From assembly GCA_019239785.1 (NCBI GenBank), contig JAFAZM010000237.1, positions 1 to 19,698 of the forward strand: a stretch of DNA of 19,698 bases, written 5' to 3'. A model generated the notes under the pieces. It saw only the letters and a program-made list of their open reading frames with translations, did no database searches and was not told the origin of the DNA. Positions 6,732 through 14,727 of the stretch are shown here, piece after piece. The first letter of the stretch is position 1. Every line of letters begins with the position of its first letter. This DNA comes from Sphingomonadaceae bacterium. GTDB taxonomy: Bacteria; Pseudomonadota; Alphaproteobacteria; Sphingomonadales; Sphingomonadaceae. A program made the translations under genes and the position numbers.

Positions 6732-7693
6732 GGTACCTGCGAAAGTCTCTTGCGTTGAACGGTCCACCCGTAGGTGGTGCAGAGGCGGCAATCGGCTCCG
6801 TCGAACCAGGCGCGGCCGGCCGGGCTGTGCTTCAGCTGCCAGTCGAGCCAGGCGACGGCCACCCTGGCCCAATCCCCGCCATTGGGGACGCGGAAGGTGC
6901 CGCCGTGACCGACCGGGAGGTTGCCGACGAAGACGGGCACATGCTCGATGCGCGCGAAATCATCCATGCCGTTGGGATAGGCGATATCGCCCGGTCCGCC
7001 GAGGATATAGGCGACCGGCGTGTGCAGCCGCAGCAGGTCTTCCTTCGTGATGGCGACGCCGCTTCGTCCGCTGCCGGCGCGTACGTAGACGCCGCTGTCG
7101 AAGGCCATCACCGTGGAGACGCGGGGGTCGGCGGCGGCCGCGAGCGCCTGCAGGCCGCCGCAGCTGTGCCCCATGACCGCGATGCGGCGGAGGTCGATCC
7201 GGCCGTGCAGCGGATCGCCGGGCCGCGCATTCGCACGTTGCGCCCATGCGATCGCGCCCAGCAGCTGCGCGACGCTGGTCTCGTCATGCGTCGGCGGAGG
7301 CGGCGGCGCGGCCGCGGGCATGACGGCGGGGGGCGCTGCATTGGCCGACTGGTCCGCCGCATATTCGCGGCGCGGATTGCCGTTGGCGATCACGATATAG
7401 CCGTGGCTGGCGACCTCGCGAAGGAAATGGCTGGCGCTCAGGCCATTGTCGCTGCAGGCCCCGTTGCCCCACAGGACCAGCGGCAGCGCCTCGCGCGGAA
7501 GCACATTCGGACGGTAGATCGTGTAGCCGGATGAGTCCCGCCGCGCCTCGGCGATGGCCGGCCAGGCGCCGGTTCCGGCCGGTGCGCCGATCTGCCCGGG
7601 CGGATGGATCGGGGGAGGCGGCGGCGGGACATCCTGTGCCGCGGCCATGCCGGCAGCGGCAAGGATCGCGGCAAAGGTGGCTATAAGCCGCAT
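6728..7693 (-). CDS. Exported alpha/beta hydrolase (esterase, chlorophyllase/PETase-like fold)
   Basis: A 321-residue protein. The signal peptide is MRLIATFAAILAAAGMAAAQ, with cleavage at about AAA|QD, so it acts in the periplasm or outside. The mature protein starts with a run of six prolines. The nucleophile elbow is GHSCGG with S177, and the likely partners are D236 in GGPGDIAYP and H263 in LPVGHGGTF. Its overall layout (a LVLWGNGAC oxyanion strand, then FLREVASHGYIVI) is that of small dienelactone/chlorophyllase-like hydrolases. A second Pro/Ala-rich insert (about 118-135) sits before the nucleophile. C302 and C305 near the end may form a disulfide. ATG 7693 has GGAGG 8 bases upstream and follows the DctP gene after one base. 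In context it probably releases the carboxylate that the TRAP system imports. Confidence 0.85.
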   Translation of the reverse strand: MRLIATFAAILAAAGMAAAQDVPPPPPPIHPPGQIGAPAGTGAWPAIAEARRDSSGYTIYRPNVLPREALPLVLWGNGACSDNGLSASHFLREVASHGYIVIANGNPRREYAADQSANAAPPAVMPAAAPPPPPTHDETSVAQLLGAIAWAQRANARPGDPLHGRIDLRRIAVMGHSCGGLQALAAAADPRVSTVMAFDSGVYVRAGSGRSGVAITKEDLLRLHTPVAYILGGPGDIAYPNGMDDFARIEHVPVFVGNLPVGHGGTFRVPNGGDWARVAVAWLDWQLKHSPAGRAWFDGADCRLCTTYGWTVQRKRLSQVP

Positions 7694-7694
7694 C

Positions 7695-8723
7695 TCATTG
7701 CCCTCCACAGGCGACGCTGCCGTCCGGACGGACGCTGCGCCGGGCCGCTTGAAAGGCGGTGAGGCCATCGATCCCCATCTGCGCCATCGCCCCGGCATTC
7801 ACCTCGGCGTCGTGCAGGTACAGCGCTTCGAAACGGGATTGGTCGGCCGGCGACGCGTCCGTGAAAGCCACGCCATGCGCGCGCGCTTCGGCGAGGCCGC
7901 GTTCGAGCGCCGCGCGATTCTCCCGCGCCAGCGCCGCCTCCCAGACCGGTATCGATTCCGCCAGGACCCGCTGCTGGTCCGGCGTCAGGCTGTTCCAGCG
8001 CCGCGCCCCCATCGCCCGTGCCGGATAGGCGCCGCGCGGGACCGAGAGCGTGTAGAAGTAATGCGCGACCTCCGCGAAATGCAGCGCGCGAAACGTGTCG
8101 GGAGGCGCGACGACCCCGTCGATGATGCGCTTGGCCATGGCCTGGTAAACCTCGCCCATCGGCATGTTCACCGGATCGGCGCCGAGCTCGCGAAGCAGGG
8201 TCATGAGCTCGGTGGGCGCGCGGATGCGCAGCCCGCGCAGGTCGGCGAGGCTGCGGACCGGCCGATCGCGCGTGATGATGCCGGGGAGCAGGCCGCCCTG
8301 GACGGCAAGGACCTGGAGCCCGTCCAGCTCGCGCCCGAGCTCCGGATCGGCGGCAGCGATGCATCGGTACAATGCGACCTGGCTCTCGATCTCGCGCACC
8401 CCGCTGTAGAAGCCGGACTGGATGCGGATCAGGTGGCTGCCGCCCCTGACGTAGATCGGCGTGATGAGGCCGACGTCGGCGACGCCATGGCGCAGCTCCT
8501 CCATCGACATGTCGCTGGAGAGCAAGGTGCCCGACCAGATCGGGCGGATGCGCAGGGTGCCGCCGGATCTCTGCTCGACGAAGCGCATCCAGGCGATGTC
8601 GGCGCGGCTGAACGGGTGAGAGGGCGCATATTGCGTGGCGTAGGTGATCACCGTCACGTTCGGGTCCGCCGGCCGCGCGCAGGCCGCGAGAAGAAGCAGC
8701 AGCAAGGGGAGTATGAACCTCAC
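7695..8723 (-). CDS. dctP: TRAP transporter solute-binding protein, DctP family, predicted lipoprotein
   Basis: A 342-residue substrate-binding protein for a tripartite ATP-independent periplasmic transporter. The first residues (V)RFILPLLLLLLAAC form a lipoprotein signal with lipobox LAAC, so C15 should be acylated and the protein tethered, which is unusual for DctP. Family signatures are GLRIRAP, with the carboxylate-binding Arg at about R168, followed by LGADPVNMPMGEVYQAM and IDGVVAP (about 180-207). DctP proteins bind organic acids and pass them to DctQM. The start is GTG at 8723, in a GTGA overlap with the previous stop and with GGGAGGGG as ribosome site. It is four genes away from dctQ and dctM, with the dehydratase and CoA-transferase genes between them, but I see no other partner in the cluster. 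Confidence 0.88.
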   Translation of the reverse strand: MRFILPLLLLLLAACARPADPNVTVITYATQYAPSHPFSRADIAWMRFVEQRSGGTLRIRPIWSGTLLSSDMSMEELRHGVADVGLITPIYVRGGSHLIRIQSGFYSGVREIESQVALYRCIAAADPELGRELDGLQVLAVQGGLLPGIITRDRPVRSLADLRGLRIRAPTELMTLLRELGADPVNMPMGEVYQAMAKRIIDGVVAPPDTFRALHFAEVAHYFYTLSVPRGAYPARAMGARRWNSLTPDQQRVLAESIPVWEAALARENRAALERGLAEARAHGVAFTDASPADQSRFEALYLHDAEVNAGAMAQMGIDGLTAFQAARRSVRPDGSVACGGQ

Positions 8724-10018
8724 GCCAGCCCCTCCCGACCCAGGAAGTCCCTGACGAGCTCGACCATGCGCGCGTGATTCCAGTTGCGAGCGTCGACCAT
8801 GTCGCCGTCGATCATGAGCACGGGCACCCCCGCGCGCCGCAGGCTCTCGGCGGTCAGCTTGGTGCCGGATTGAGAAAGGCGATTGTCCGGCGGGAGGAGG
8901 ACGATCGCGGCATCGATGCCGCTCCGCCGGGCCTCGCTCACCATCCATTCGTTCATCCACGGCGGCAGGTGCAGCACCTCGTTCATCGAGCAGATGCGGC
9001 TCGCCAGCGCCTCGAGCGGCCGGCCGCGGATGGCGCGAATATATTGCGGGCCGGAAAAGGGCATGTACATCGACCAGACGAAGACGGCGCCGAGCCGCTC
9101 CTCCAGCGCCTGGTAGAAGCCCGGATCGTGCCAGACGCCGGCGCCGATCCACATCAGCCGCACCGATTCCCGGGAGGCGGCCCCCGCTCCTGCCGCAATC
9201 CGCTCGAGCACCTCATCCCGGAACCGCCGCGCATGAGCGACCGCCCAATCGGAACCGCGATGCCATTGCGCCACCATCGTGTTGGACATCTGCTCGCCAA
9301 TCGAGACCGGACAGGGTCTCGCTGCGGCGAGCGCCTTGTTGGCGGCCCAGAGATAGCCCTCCTGCTCGTTGATCCGCTCCATCAGCTCCGCCAGGCGCTC
9401 GATCCTGAACCGCCGCCCGGTGCGCTGCTCCAACAGCACGATCAGGTCGTGCATCTCGTCCACCAGCATCCCGATCCGGCGCGGTTCGAAGACCTGTTCC
9501 CATTCGTCGTTGGAATGGCGGAACCATTCGACATCCTTGTGCTCCCAGGCCGGGGCCTCCATCGGGAAGAAGACGCTGCCAGTGGCGTCCGCCCATTGCT
9601 GGAAGACGTGCTGGATGCAGTCGCAGGTCAGCCGCGCGACCATCACCGTCGGCGTCGGCAGCCCGCCCCACGGCGCCGACCCGGGGTCGTTGGCAAGCGT
9701 GCAGGCGAGGCCGAGCGAGCAATATTTGCAGCTGTTCTCCGGATAGCCGAGCTCGGCCATAACCTGGAAATAGCGGGCGGAGAGCTGCTTGGCGGAGATG
9801 TAGGCGGACCACCATTGATTGGCGATGATCGGGATGTCCATCGCGTGGAAGATTTCGTGCGGCGTATCGGCCTGGACGATCGCGAACGGCTCTCCCTCCT
9901 CGACCACGCGCCTGCGCAGCTGCTGGCCGAACTGTTTCTGATAGGCGTTGGCGAGCGCGGTGCAGGCCAGCGTCTTGCGGCTGCGCTGTCCGGTCGCGGG
10001 GCTCGTCTCGATGCTCAT
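8720..10018 (-). CDS. 2-hydroxyacyl-CoA dehydratase family subunit (HgdA/FldB/BcrC-like), large subunit
   Basis: A 432-residue cytosolic protein. The family pattern is visible: DTPHEIFHAMDIPIIANQWW (51-70, the P-x-E-L-x-x-A-x-G type start), a Cys group ENSCKYCSLGLAC (C97, C100, C106), LTCDCIQHVFQQWA (C132, C134), FFPMEAP, and near the end GVPVLMIDGDMVDARNW (398-413). In canonical enzymes two such subunits each hold a [4Fe-4S] cluster and eliminate water, or reduce aromatic rings, by a ketyl radical mechanism started by an ATPase activator. The region that usually reads NR-S-C-K in the family (here NRLSQSGTK, 379-387) has no Cys, so one canonical ligand may be missing. ATG 10018 lies in an ATGA overlap with the CoA-transferase gene. 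It pairs with the smaller subunit at 12096-12974. Dehydration and reduction are both possible. Confidence 0.85.
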   Translation of the reverse strand: MSIETSPATGQRSRKTLACTALANAYQKQFGQQLRRRVVEEGEPFAIVQADTPHEIFHAMDIPIIANQWWSAYISAKQLSARYFQVMAELGYPENSCKYCSLGLACTLANDPGSAPWGGLPTPTVMVARLTCDCIQHVFQQWADATGSVFFPMEAPAWEHKDVEWFRHSNDEWEQVFEPRRIGMLVDEMHDLIVLLEQRTGRRFRIERLAELMERINEQEGYLWAANKALAAARPCPVSIGEQMSNTMVAQWHRGSDWAVAHARRFRDEVLERIAAGAGAASRESVRLMWIGAGVWHDPGFYQALEERLGAVFVWSMYMPFSGPQYIRAIRGRPLEALASRICSMNEVLHLPPWMNEWMVSEARRSGIDAAIVLLPPDNRLSQSGTKLTAESLRRAGVPVLMIDGDMVDARNWNHARMVELVRDFLGREGLA

Positions 10019-12099
10019 AGCAGCACGCCCGCCTGTTCGAGCGCGGCGATGCGGCTCTCCTCGAAGCCGCAAATGTCGCGCAATATCTCGAAGCGATGCT
10101 CGCCGAGCGAGGGCGCGCGATAAGGCGCGAAGCCGTCTCGCGAAAAGGCCAGCGGCGTGTTCACATGGCCGAACGTGCCAAGCAGCGGATGATCCAGCGC
10201 GACGAGGGATTGTCGGCCCGCAAGCTGGGGATCGGCCTCGATCATGTCCTGGCAATCCTGGAGCGCGCCGCAGGCAATGCCGGCCGCCTGCAGCGCCGCC
10301 ATCACTTCGCGCTCGTCCCGCGTCGCGGTCCAGGCCCCGGGATCGGCCCCGGCCAGCGCGTGCAGCCTCGCCTCGTCTTCGACCGACGCGAGGCTGACCG
10401 CCACCCAGCGGTCCTCGCCCGCGCAGGGGAGCAGGCCCTGCCAATGCAGGCGCGGGTCCGCATTGCCGCGGCGCTGCGGCCTGCCGCCGTCGCGCGCCTC
10501 CCGCAAAGCGTCCCGCATCTGCTGGACGCAGATCTCGAACATGGAGGCGTCGATATGGCAGCCCCGCCCGGTCGCCCGCCGTTGCTGCAAGGCGGCCGCG
10601 ACGCCCGCGGCCATGACGAACGGCACGATGACGTCGCCATAAGCGACCGCGCCAGGGATGACCGGGTCGCGGTCCGCCTCGCCGGTCAGGAAAGTGCGGC
10701 CGGACAGCGCGCCGCCCGTGCCGTCGACTCCCCATTGTTGGGCAAGGGGGCCGGTCTGTCCGTAGACGCTGCCGGAAACCATGACGATTGCGGGATTGCG
10801 CGCGACGAGCGCCGGATAATCGAGGCCCAGCTTGGCCATCGTGCCAGGCGAGAAATTCTCGACGACGACGTCGGCCCAGTCGATCAGCGGCTCAAGCACC
10901 TGGCGGGCTTCCGGACGCTTCATGTCCAGCGCGAGGCTGCGCTTGGAGCTGTTGAGGTGGGCGAACCAGGGCTTGTCGTCCAGATTGCCGGCCCGGGAGG
11001 CGGAGACCTGGACCTCGAGGCGCGCAAGGTCCGGCCTGGTCCGGCTTTCGATCTTGACCACCTCCGCGCCGAGGTCGCCGAGCGTCTTCGTCGTGATCGA
11101 TCCGACCAGCGCCCAGGCGAAGTCGAGCACGCGCACGCCCGACAGCGGCCCCGGCCGGTCGCCGGTCCGCACGGCGGGGGCCGTGGCGGGCGGTCCTTCG
11201 GTGAACGCGGCGAACCTCTCCGGCAGCCCGCTCGGCGTGTCCAGGAACCGGCGCGCGGCCAAATGCCGATCCGCGAGAACGTCCGCCGGCTCGTTGACCA
11301 CGCAGGCGTTGATGCCGCGGCGAAGCCCTTCGCCGGCGATCTCCGCCTTGGTGCGCGCGGCGAAGAATTTGGCGATCGCGGCTTCCCACTCGTCACGAAC
11401 GTCCTGGGGCAGGGTCGAGCGGTCATAGGCCAGCCAGTCGACCTCCCGCAGCGGGTTCGGCAGGCCGAGCTCGCTGATCCAGTCGGACAGCGCTTGGTTG
11501 GCGGGAGCGCCAAGCCTGCCGGTCATCAGCGAATGGAAGCACCAGCCGTCGGCCAGCCGCCAGATCGCCCGGATCCGCGCCTTGCCGTAGGCGATGCAGC
11601 CGCCGGCGCGGCCGAGCTTGCGGCGATCGAACTGCCAGACGAGGATGCCGTTGACGTTCCGGCTGAACGCGACCTGCTGGACCGAGACGTCGACATGCTG
11701 GCCGCGGCCGTGCGTGCCGCGGGCGTAATGCGCCGCCATCGCGCCGGCGGCGGCGACCATGTCGGCGTGGAAGGTGCAGGCGTCGAGCGCCTCCTTGACC
11801 GGCGGCCGGGATGGTTCGCCGGTGAGACGCAGGACGCCGCCCATCGCCGAGGCGACGAATTCGCCGCCCCGCCACGCACTTCTCGGCCCACCGCGGCCGA
11901 AGGTCGTCACCGAGACGTGGATCGCATCCGGCGAAAGCGCCGGGTCGGTGGACGCGTCGCTCAGATCGTCGTCAAGCACGAACGACGCCCCCGCGACCTC
12001 GTCGCAGATCTCCGCGCCGAGCGACGCGAGATAGCGGGCAAGGGCACGCTCCGCCGTCCCGCCGAGCGCGGCCACGCGATGTCCGGCGAGCGGCGTCAT
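10015..12099 (-). CDS. Tandem two-domain class III CoA-transferase
   Basis: A 694-residue protein made of two CaiB/BaiF-type modules. Module 1 (about 1-305) is shortened: after LASLGAEI it goes directly to ASFVLDDDLS and lacks the usual N-R-x-K-R-S segment, but it keeps RGQHVDVSVQQ with D137 at the catalytic position. Module 2 (about 319-694) is complete: LSGVRVLDFAWALVG, GAEVVKIES, LNSSKRSLALDMKRPEA (382-398), VENFSPGTMAKLGLD and CHIDASMFE with D517. Class III enzymes are interlocked homodimers, so a fused pair may make an intramolecular heterodimer with two different sites; tandem CaiB-type fusions occur elsewhere, for instance inside DddD. Both neighbours are dehydratase subunits, joined by ATGA overlaps, which points to CoA activation of the same substrate. 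The function is inferred; the family is secure. Confidence 0.88.
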   Translation of the reverse strand: MTPLAGHRVAALGGTAERALARYLASLGAEICDEVAGASFVLDDDLSDASTDPALSPDAIHVSVTTFGRGGPRSAWRGGEFVASAMGGVLRLTGEPSRPPVKEALDACTFHADMVAAAGAMAAHYARGTHGRGQHVDVSVQQVAFSRNVNGILVWQFDRRKLGRAGGCIAYGKARIRAIWRLADGWCFHSLMTGRLGAPANQALSDWISELGLPNPLREVDWLAYDRSTLPQDVRDEWEAAIAKFFAARTKAEIAGEGLRRGINACVVNEPADVLADRHLAARRFLDTPSGLPERFAAFTEGPPATAPAVRTGDRPGPLSGVRVLDFAWALVGSITTKTLGDLGAEVVKIESRTRPDLARLEVQVSASRAGNLDDKPWFAHLNSSKRSLALDMKRPEARQVLEPLIDWADVVVENFSPGTMAKLGLDYPALVARNPAIVMVSGSVYGQTGPLAQQWGVDGTGGALSGRTFLTGEADRDPVIPGAVAYGDVIVPFVMAAGVAAALQQRRATGRGCHIDASMFEICVQQMRDALREARDGGRPQRRGNADPRLHWQGLLPCAGEDRWVAVSLASVEDEARLHALAGADPGAWTATRDEREVMAALQAAGIACGALQDCQDMIEADPQLAGRQSLVALDHPLLGTFGHVNTPLAFSRDGFAPYRAPSLGEHRFEILRDICGFEESRIAALEQAGVLL

Positions 12100-12974
12100 C
12101 GCGGCAGCTCCCCGAGAAACGCCCTGATCTCCTCGATCGCGCCGTCGGCGGCGCGCCAGTCGCGCCGGGCCAGGAAGAGGTAGGGGATCGCCCGGGCGTC
12201 GAGCGCGCGGCGCAAGGCCGGCGCGTGCCAGACCTCGGCTTCGTCATGCTCGCAGAACCACAAAACGACGGCAGTCGCCCCGGTCTCGTCGATGCGGGAG
12301 GAAAGCCTCTCGACCCGGTCGAAAAAGGCGCGCGGCCCGATCGTCGCGGCGTGGAGTCTTTGCCCGAGCCGGTGGAAGGAATCCCCCGCTTCCGCTTCGA
12401 CCTCGGGCGCTCGCCTCTGCCAGTTCTCCGGCAAGGTCTCGCCATAGGCGCCCCAGCCGCAGCCTTCGATCGCTTCATGCAAGCGGCGATCGGGCGGCAG
12501 CGTCCCGGCCAGAAGGCAGAGAGGGTCGCTGTCGCTGGGGACGATGTCCGCAGCTGGGGCGTCCGCCATGGCCGCTGCCAGCGCCGCCTCGGTCACGCCG
12601 AGCCGCGCGTTCAGCCGGCGGACCGCATCGACCGTCCCTGCGACGCTGGTGCCGCGGGGAATATGGCCGACGTCGAAGATCAGCGGCTCCGGCCCTTCCA
12701 CCTCTCCGGTCCGCCGCAATTCGCAGAGGTAATAATAGAGCCGCTGGCAGCTGTCGTCGCCCCGCGAGAAGAGGACGGCGTCGAGTTGGTCGAGCGCGCC
12801 TGCTGCCCAGTCTTCCAGGATCTGGGACGCCCAGGGCGCGAACTTGCTTTCCAGCCAGCGTTCGGCCTTCGGGGCGGGCCGATCGGCATCGAACGCCAGC
12901 GGCCCCGCATAGCGGCCCGTCGCCGACAAGAGCTCGAGCGGCAGATCGCAGCCGAGGCTCGCGAGCGGCTTCAC
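12096..12974 (-). CDS. 2-hydroxyacyl-CoA dehydratase family subunit (HgdB/FldC-like), small divergent subunit
   Basis: A 292-residue protein that I assign to the dehydratase D-component family from its pattern, not from close identity. Three well-spaced cysteines match the cluster-ligand positions: C9 in SLGCDLPLELLSATG (family: C-x-Y-x-P-x-E-L), C76 in DDSCQRLYYYLCELRRTG (family: C-D-x-x-x-R) and C241 in VLWFCEHDEAEVWHAPALRRAL (family: K-x-C-x-P-H-x-x-D-x-P). It therefore keeps a plausible [4Fe-4S] site. I prefer GTG 12974, which gives a GTGA overlap with dctM and places the first motif where relatives start. ATG 12986 (296 residues, 16-base overlap) is the alternative; neither has a good ribosome site. 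A much longer upstream frame to 13637 is only the shadow of dctM. It should form a heterodimer with the 432-residue subunit. Confidence 0.75.
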   Translation of the reverse strand: MKPLASLGCDLPLELLSATGRYAGPLAFDADRPAPKAERWLESKFAPWASQILEDWAAGALDQLDAVLFSRGDDSCQRLYYYLCELRRTGEVEGPEPLIFDVGHIPRGTSVAGTVDAVRRLNARLGVTEAALAAAMADAPAADIVPSDSDPLCLLAGTLPPDRRLHEAIEGCGWGAYGETLPENWQRRAPEVEAEAGDSFHRLGQRLHAATIGPRAFFDRVERLSSRIDETGATAVVLWFCEHDEAEVWHAPALRRALDARAIPYLFLARRDWRAADGAIEEIRAFLGELPR

Positions 12975-14278
12975 AGGCCGGCCCATCGCGGCAGCGCGGT
13001 GACGAGCGCCGGAAACAGGATCAGCAAGGCCAGGCAGATGATGTCGGCCAGCAGATAGGGCGCGACGCCGCGGAAGATCCTTGAGACGGGAATGTCCGGC
13101 GCGACGCCGTGGATGACGTAGAGATTCAAGCCCAATGGCGGGTGGACGAAGCCGATCTCGATCGTGCGGATCAGGAAGATCCCGAACCAGATCTCCGACA
13201 GGCCGACCCCGGTCACGACGGGCATGAGGATCGGGGTCGCCAGCAGCATCAGCCCAAGGCCGTCGAGCATCGAGCCGAGCACCAGCAGGATGATCGCGAC
13301 GATGGCGAGGGTCAGCGTCTGGCCGAGGCCGAGCCCCGCCACATCGGCGCCGATCGCCTCCGCCAGCCCGGTGACGCTGAGGAAGACCGAGAAGATCAAT
13401 GCGCCGATGATGACGAGGAGGATCATTCCGCTCGTCCGCAGCGTCTCCTCGAAGGCTTTGTAGAGCATCGCGCGATTGAGCTGGCGGCGCCGCGCCGCAA
13501 GCAGAAGCGCGCCGCCCACGCCGATGGAGGCCGCCTCCGACGGACTGAACCAGCCGAGCGCGATGCCACCGATCACGAAGAGGATCAGCAGGAGGAGATC
13601 GGCGACGCGCCAGAGCCCGATCATCCGTGCGCGCCATTCGTGACGCTCGCTCGCCGGGGCGGCGCTCGGCCGCAGGCGCACGACGATCGCAATGGTCACC
13701 AGGTAGAAGAGGATCTGCAGCGCGGCCGGGACCAAAGCCGCGGCGAACAATTTGCCCAGCGACTGCTCCGCGATGATCCCGAAGACGATCAGTGCCCCGG
13801 AAGGCGGGATCAGCTGCCCGAGCGTGCCGCCGACCGCGACCGTGCCGGCCGCGAACCCCGGCGCATAGCCCCGGCTGCGCATCTCCGGCAGCGCGACCAG
13901 GCCGACCGTCGCGGTGGTGGCAAGGCTGGAGCCGTTGATCGCGCCGAAGCTCGCGCAGCCGCCGATCGCCGCATAAGCGAGGCCGCCACGGCGATGGCCG
14001 AACAACCGGGCCGCCGCGTCGAACAGATCGCGGCTTGCGTTCGCCGAGAACAGCAGATGCGCCATCAGCATGAAGAGCGGGAGGGTGCCTAGCTCGTAGC
14101 GAGTCAGCGTTTCGATCGCGGTCACGCCGGATTTGATCAGTGCGGGCTCCAGGCCGATCGTCAGGGTCAGTCCGACGATCCCCACCAGGCCCAGCGCCGC
14201 CCCGATCGGCACGCCCATCACCAGCAGGACCAGCAGCACGGCGACGCCGACCAGCCCCGTTTCCGGCGTCGCCATCAT
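12971..14278 (-). CDS. dctM: TRAP transporter large permease, DctM family
   Basis: A 435-residue inner-membrane protein with about 12 hydrophobic segments, the channel subunit of a TRAP carboxylate importer driven by a sodium or proton gradient. Typical DctM stretches are LLVLLVMGVPIGAALGLVGI at the start, LGTLPLFMLMAHLLFSANAS, GGCASFGAINGSSLATTATVG (about 106-126), GTLGQLIPPSGALIVFGIIA and, late in the protein, IRTIEIGFVHPPLGLNLYVI. ATG 14278 (the first of two adjacent ATGs) is in a 4-base overlap with the dctQ stop. Its own stop overlaps the GTG start of the small dehydratase subunit, so transport and CoA chemistry are translated as one chain. Confidence 0.93.
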   Translation of the reverse strand: MMATPETGLVGVAVLLVLLVMGVPIGAALGLVGIVGLTLTIGLEPALIKSGVTAIETLTRYELGTLPLFMLMAHLLFSANASRDLFDAAARLFGHRRGGLAYAAIGGCASFGAINGSSLATTATVGLVALPEMRSRGYAPGFAAGTVAVGGTLGQLIPPSGALIVFGIIAEQSLGKLFAAALVPAALQILFYLVTIAIVVRLRPSAAPASERHEWRARMIGLWRVADLLLLILFVIGGIALGWFSPSEAASIGVGGALLLAARRRQLNRAMLYKAFEETLRTSGMILLVIIGALIFSVFLSVTGLAEAIGADVAGLGLGQTLTLAIVAIILLVLGSMLDGLGLMLLATPILMPVVTGVGLSEIWFGIFLIRTIEIGFVHPPLGLNLYVIHGVAPDIPVSRIFRGVAPYLLADIICLALLILFPALVTALPRWAGL

Positions 14279-14727
14279 GCCTTCGGCCTCCAGCAGTGGC
14301 GCAGCAGGACGAGAATGGCGGCCGCGAAGCACATATTGGCGAACAGCCGCAGCCAGCGCCAAGGCACGCCCACGACTTCGCTGAGCTCCTGTCCCTGCCA
14401 GAGATCGATCGCGATCCAGACGGATCCGGCCAGCAGCAGGATGAAGAAGACGCCGGTCGCGGCGGCGGCCATCCGCTCCATCAGGCGCCGGGCGGAAGCG
14501 GGCACGCGATCGGTGAGCAGATGGACGCGCGCATAGGTGTTGTTGACGAGCGCGACGACCAGCCCAAGCGACCCGGCGATGAGCACGGCAACCTGGATCA
14601 GCTCGATCGAACCATGGACGCTGGTCGCCAGATTCCTTGCCAGCACCGAAGCGGCATCGATCGATGCGGCCGCCAGCAGCGCCGTCCCGCCAAGCCAGAT
14701 CGAGGCGCGATAGAGCCGGCTCGTCAT
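14275..14727 (-). CDS. dctQ: TRAP transporter small permease, DctQ family
   Basis: A 150-residue membrane protein with four predicted helices (about residues 9-30, 43-62, 88-108 and 125-143). It has the usual size and layout of DctQ, which packs against DctM. The family is poorly conserved in sequence, so the assignment rests on size, topology, the motif GSIELIQVAVLIAGSLGLVV and its position directly before dctM. The ATG at 14727 and the stop at 14275 are both in ATGA overlaps with the neighbouring genes. Confidence 0.87.
   Translation of the reverse strand: MTSRLYRASIWLGGTALLAAASIDAASVLARNLATSVHGSIELIQVAVLIAGSLGLVVALVNNTYARVHLLTDRVPASARRLMERMAAAATGVFFILLLAGSVWIAIDLWQGQELSEVVGVPWRWLRLFANMCFAAAILVLLRHCWRPKA

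Noticed and set aside
10096..12183. A 695-codon open frame on the plus strand, antisense to the fused CoA-transferase gene
   Set aside because: The translation is low-complexity Arg/Ala/Gly/Asp with no domain, and it mirrors a gene with clear motifs. It is a by-product of high GC content.
12975..13637. An N-terminal extension of the small dehydratase subunit into the dctM region
   Set aside because: It is the out-of-frame shadow of DctM; the family pattern begins at about 12974.
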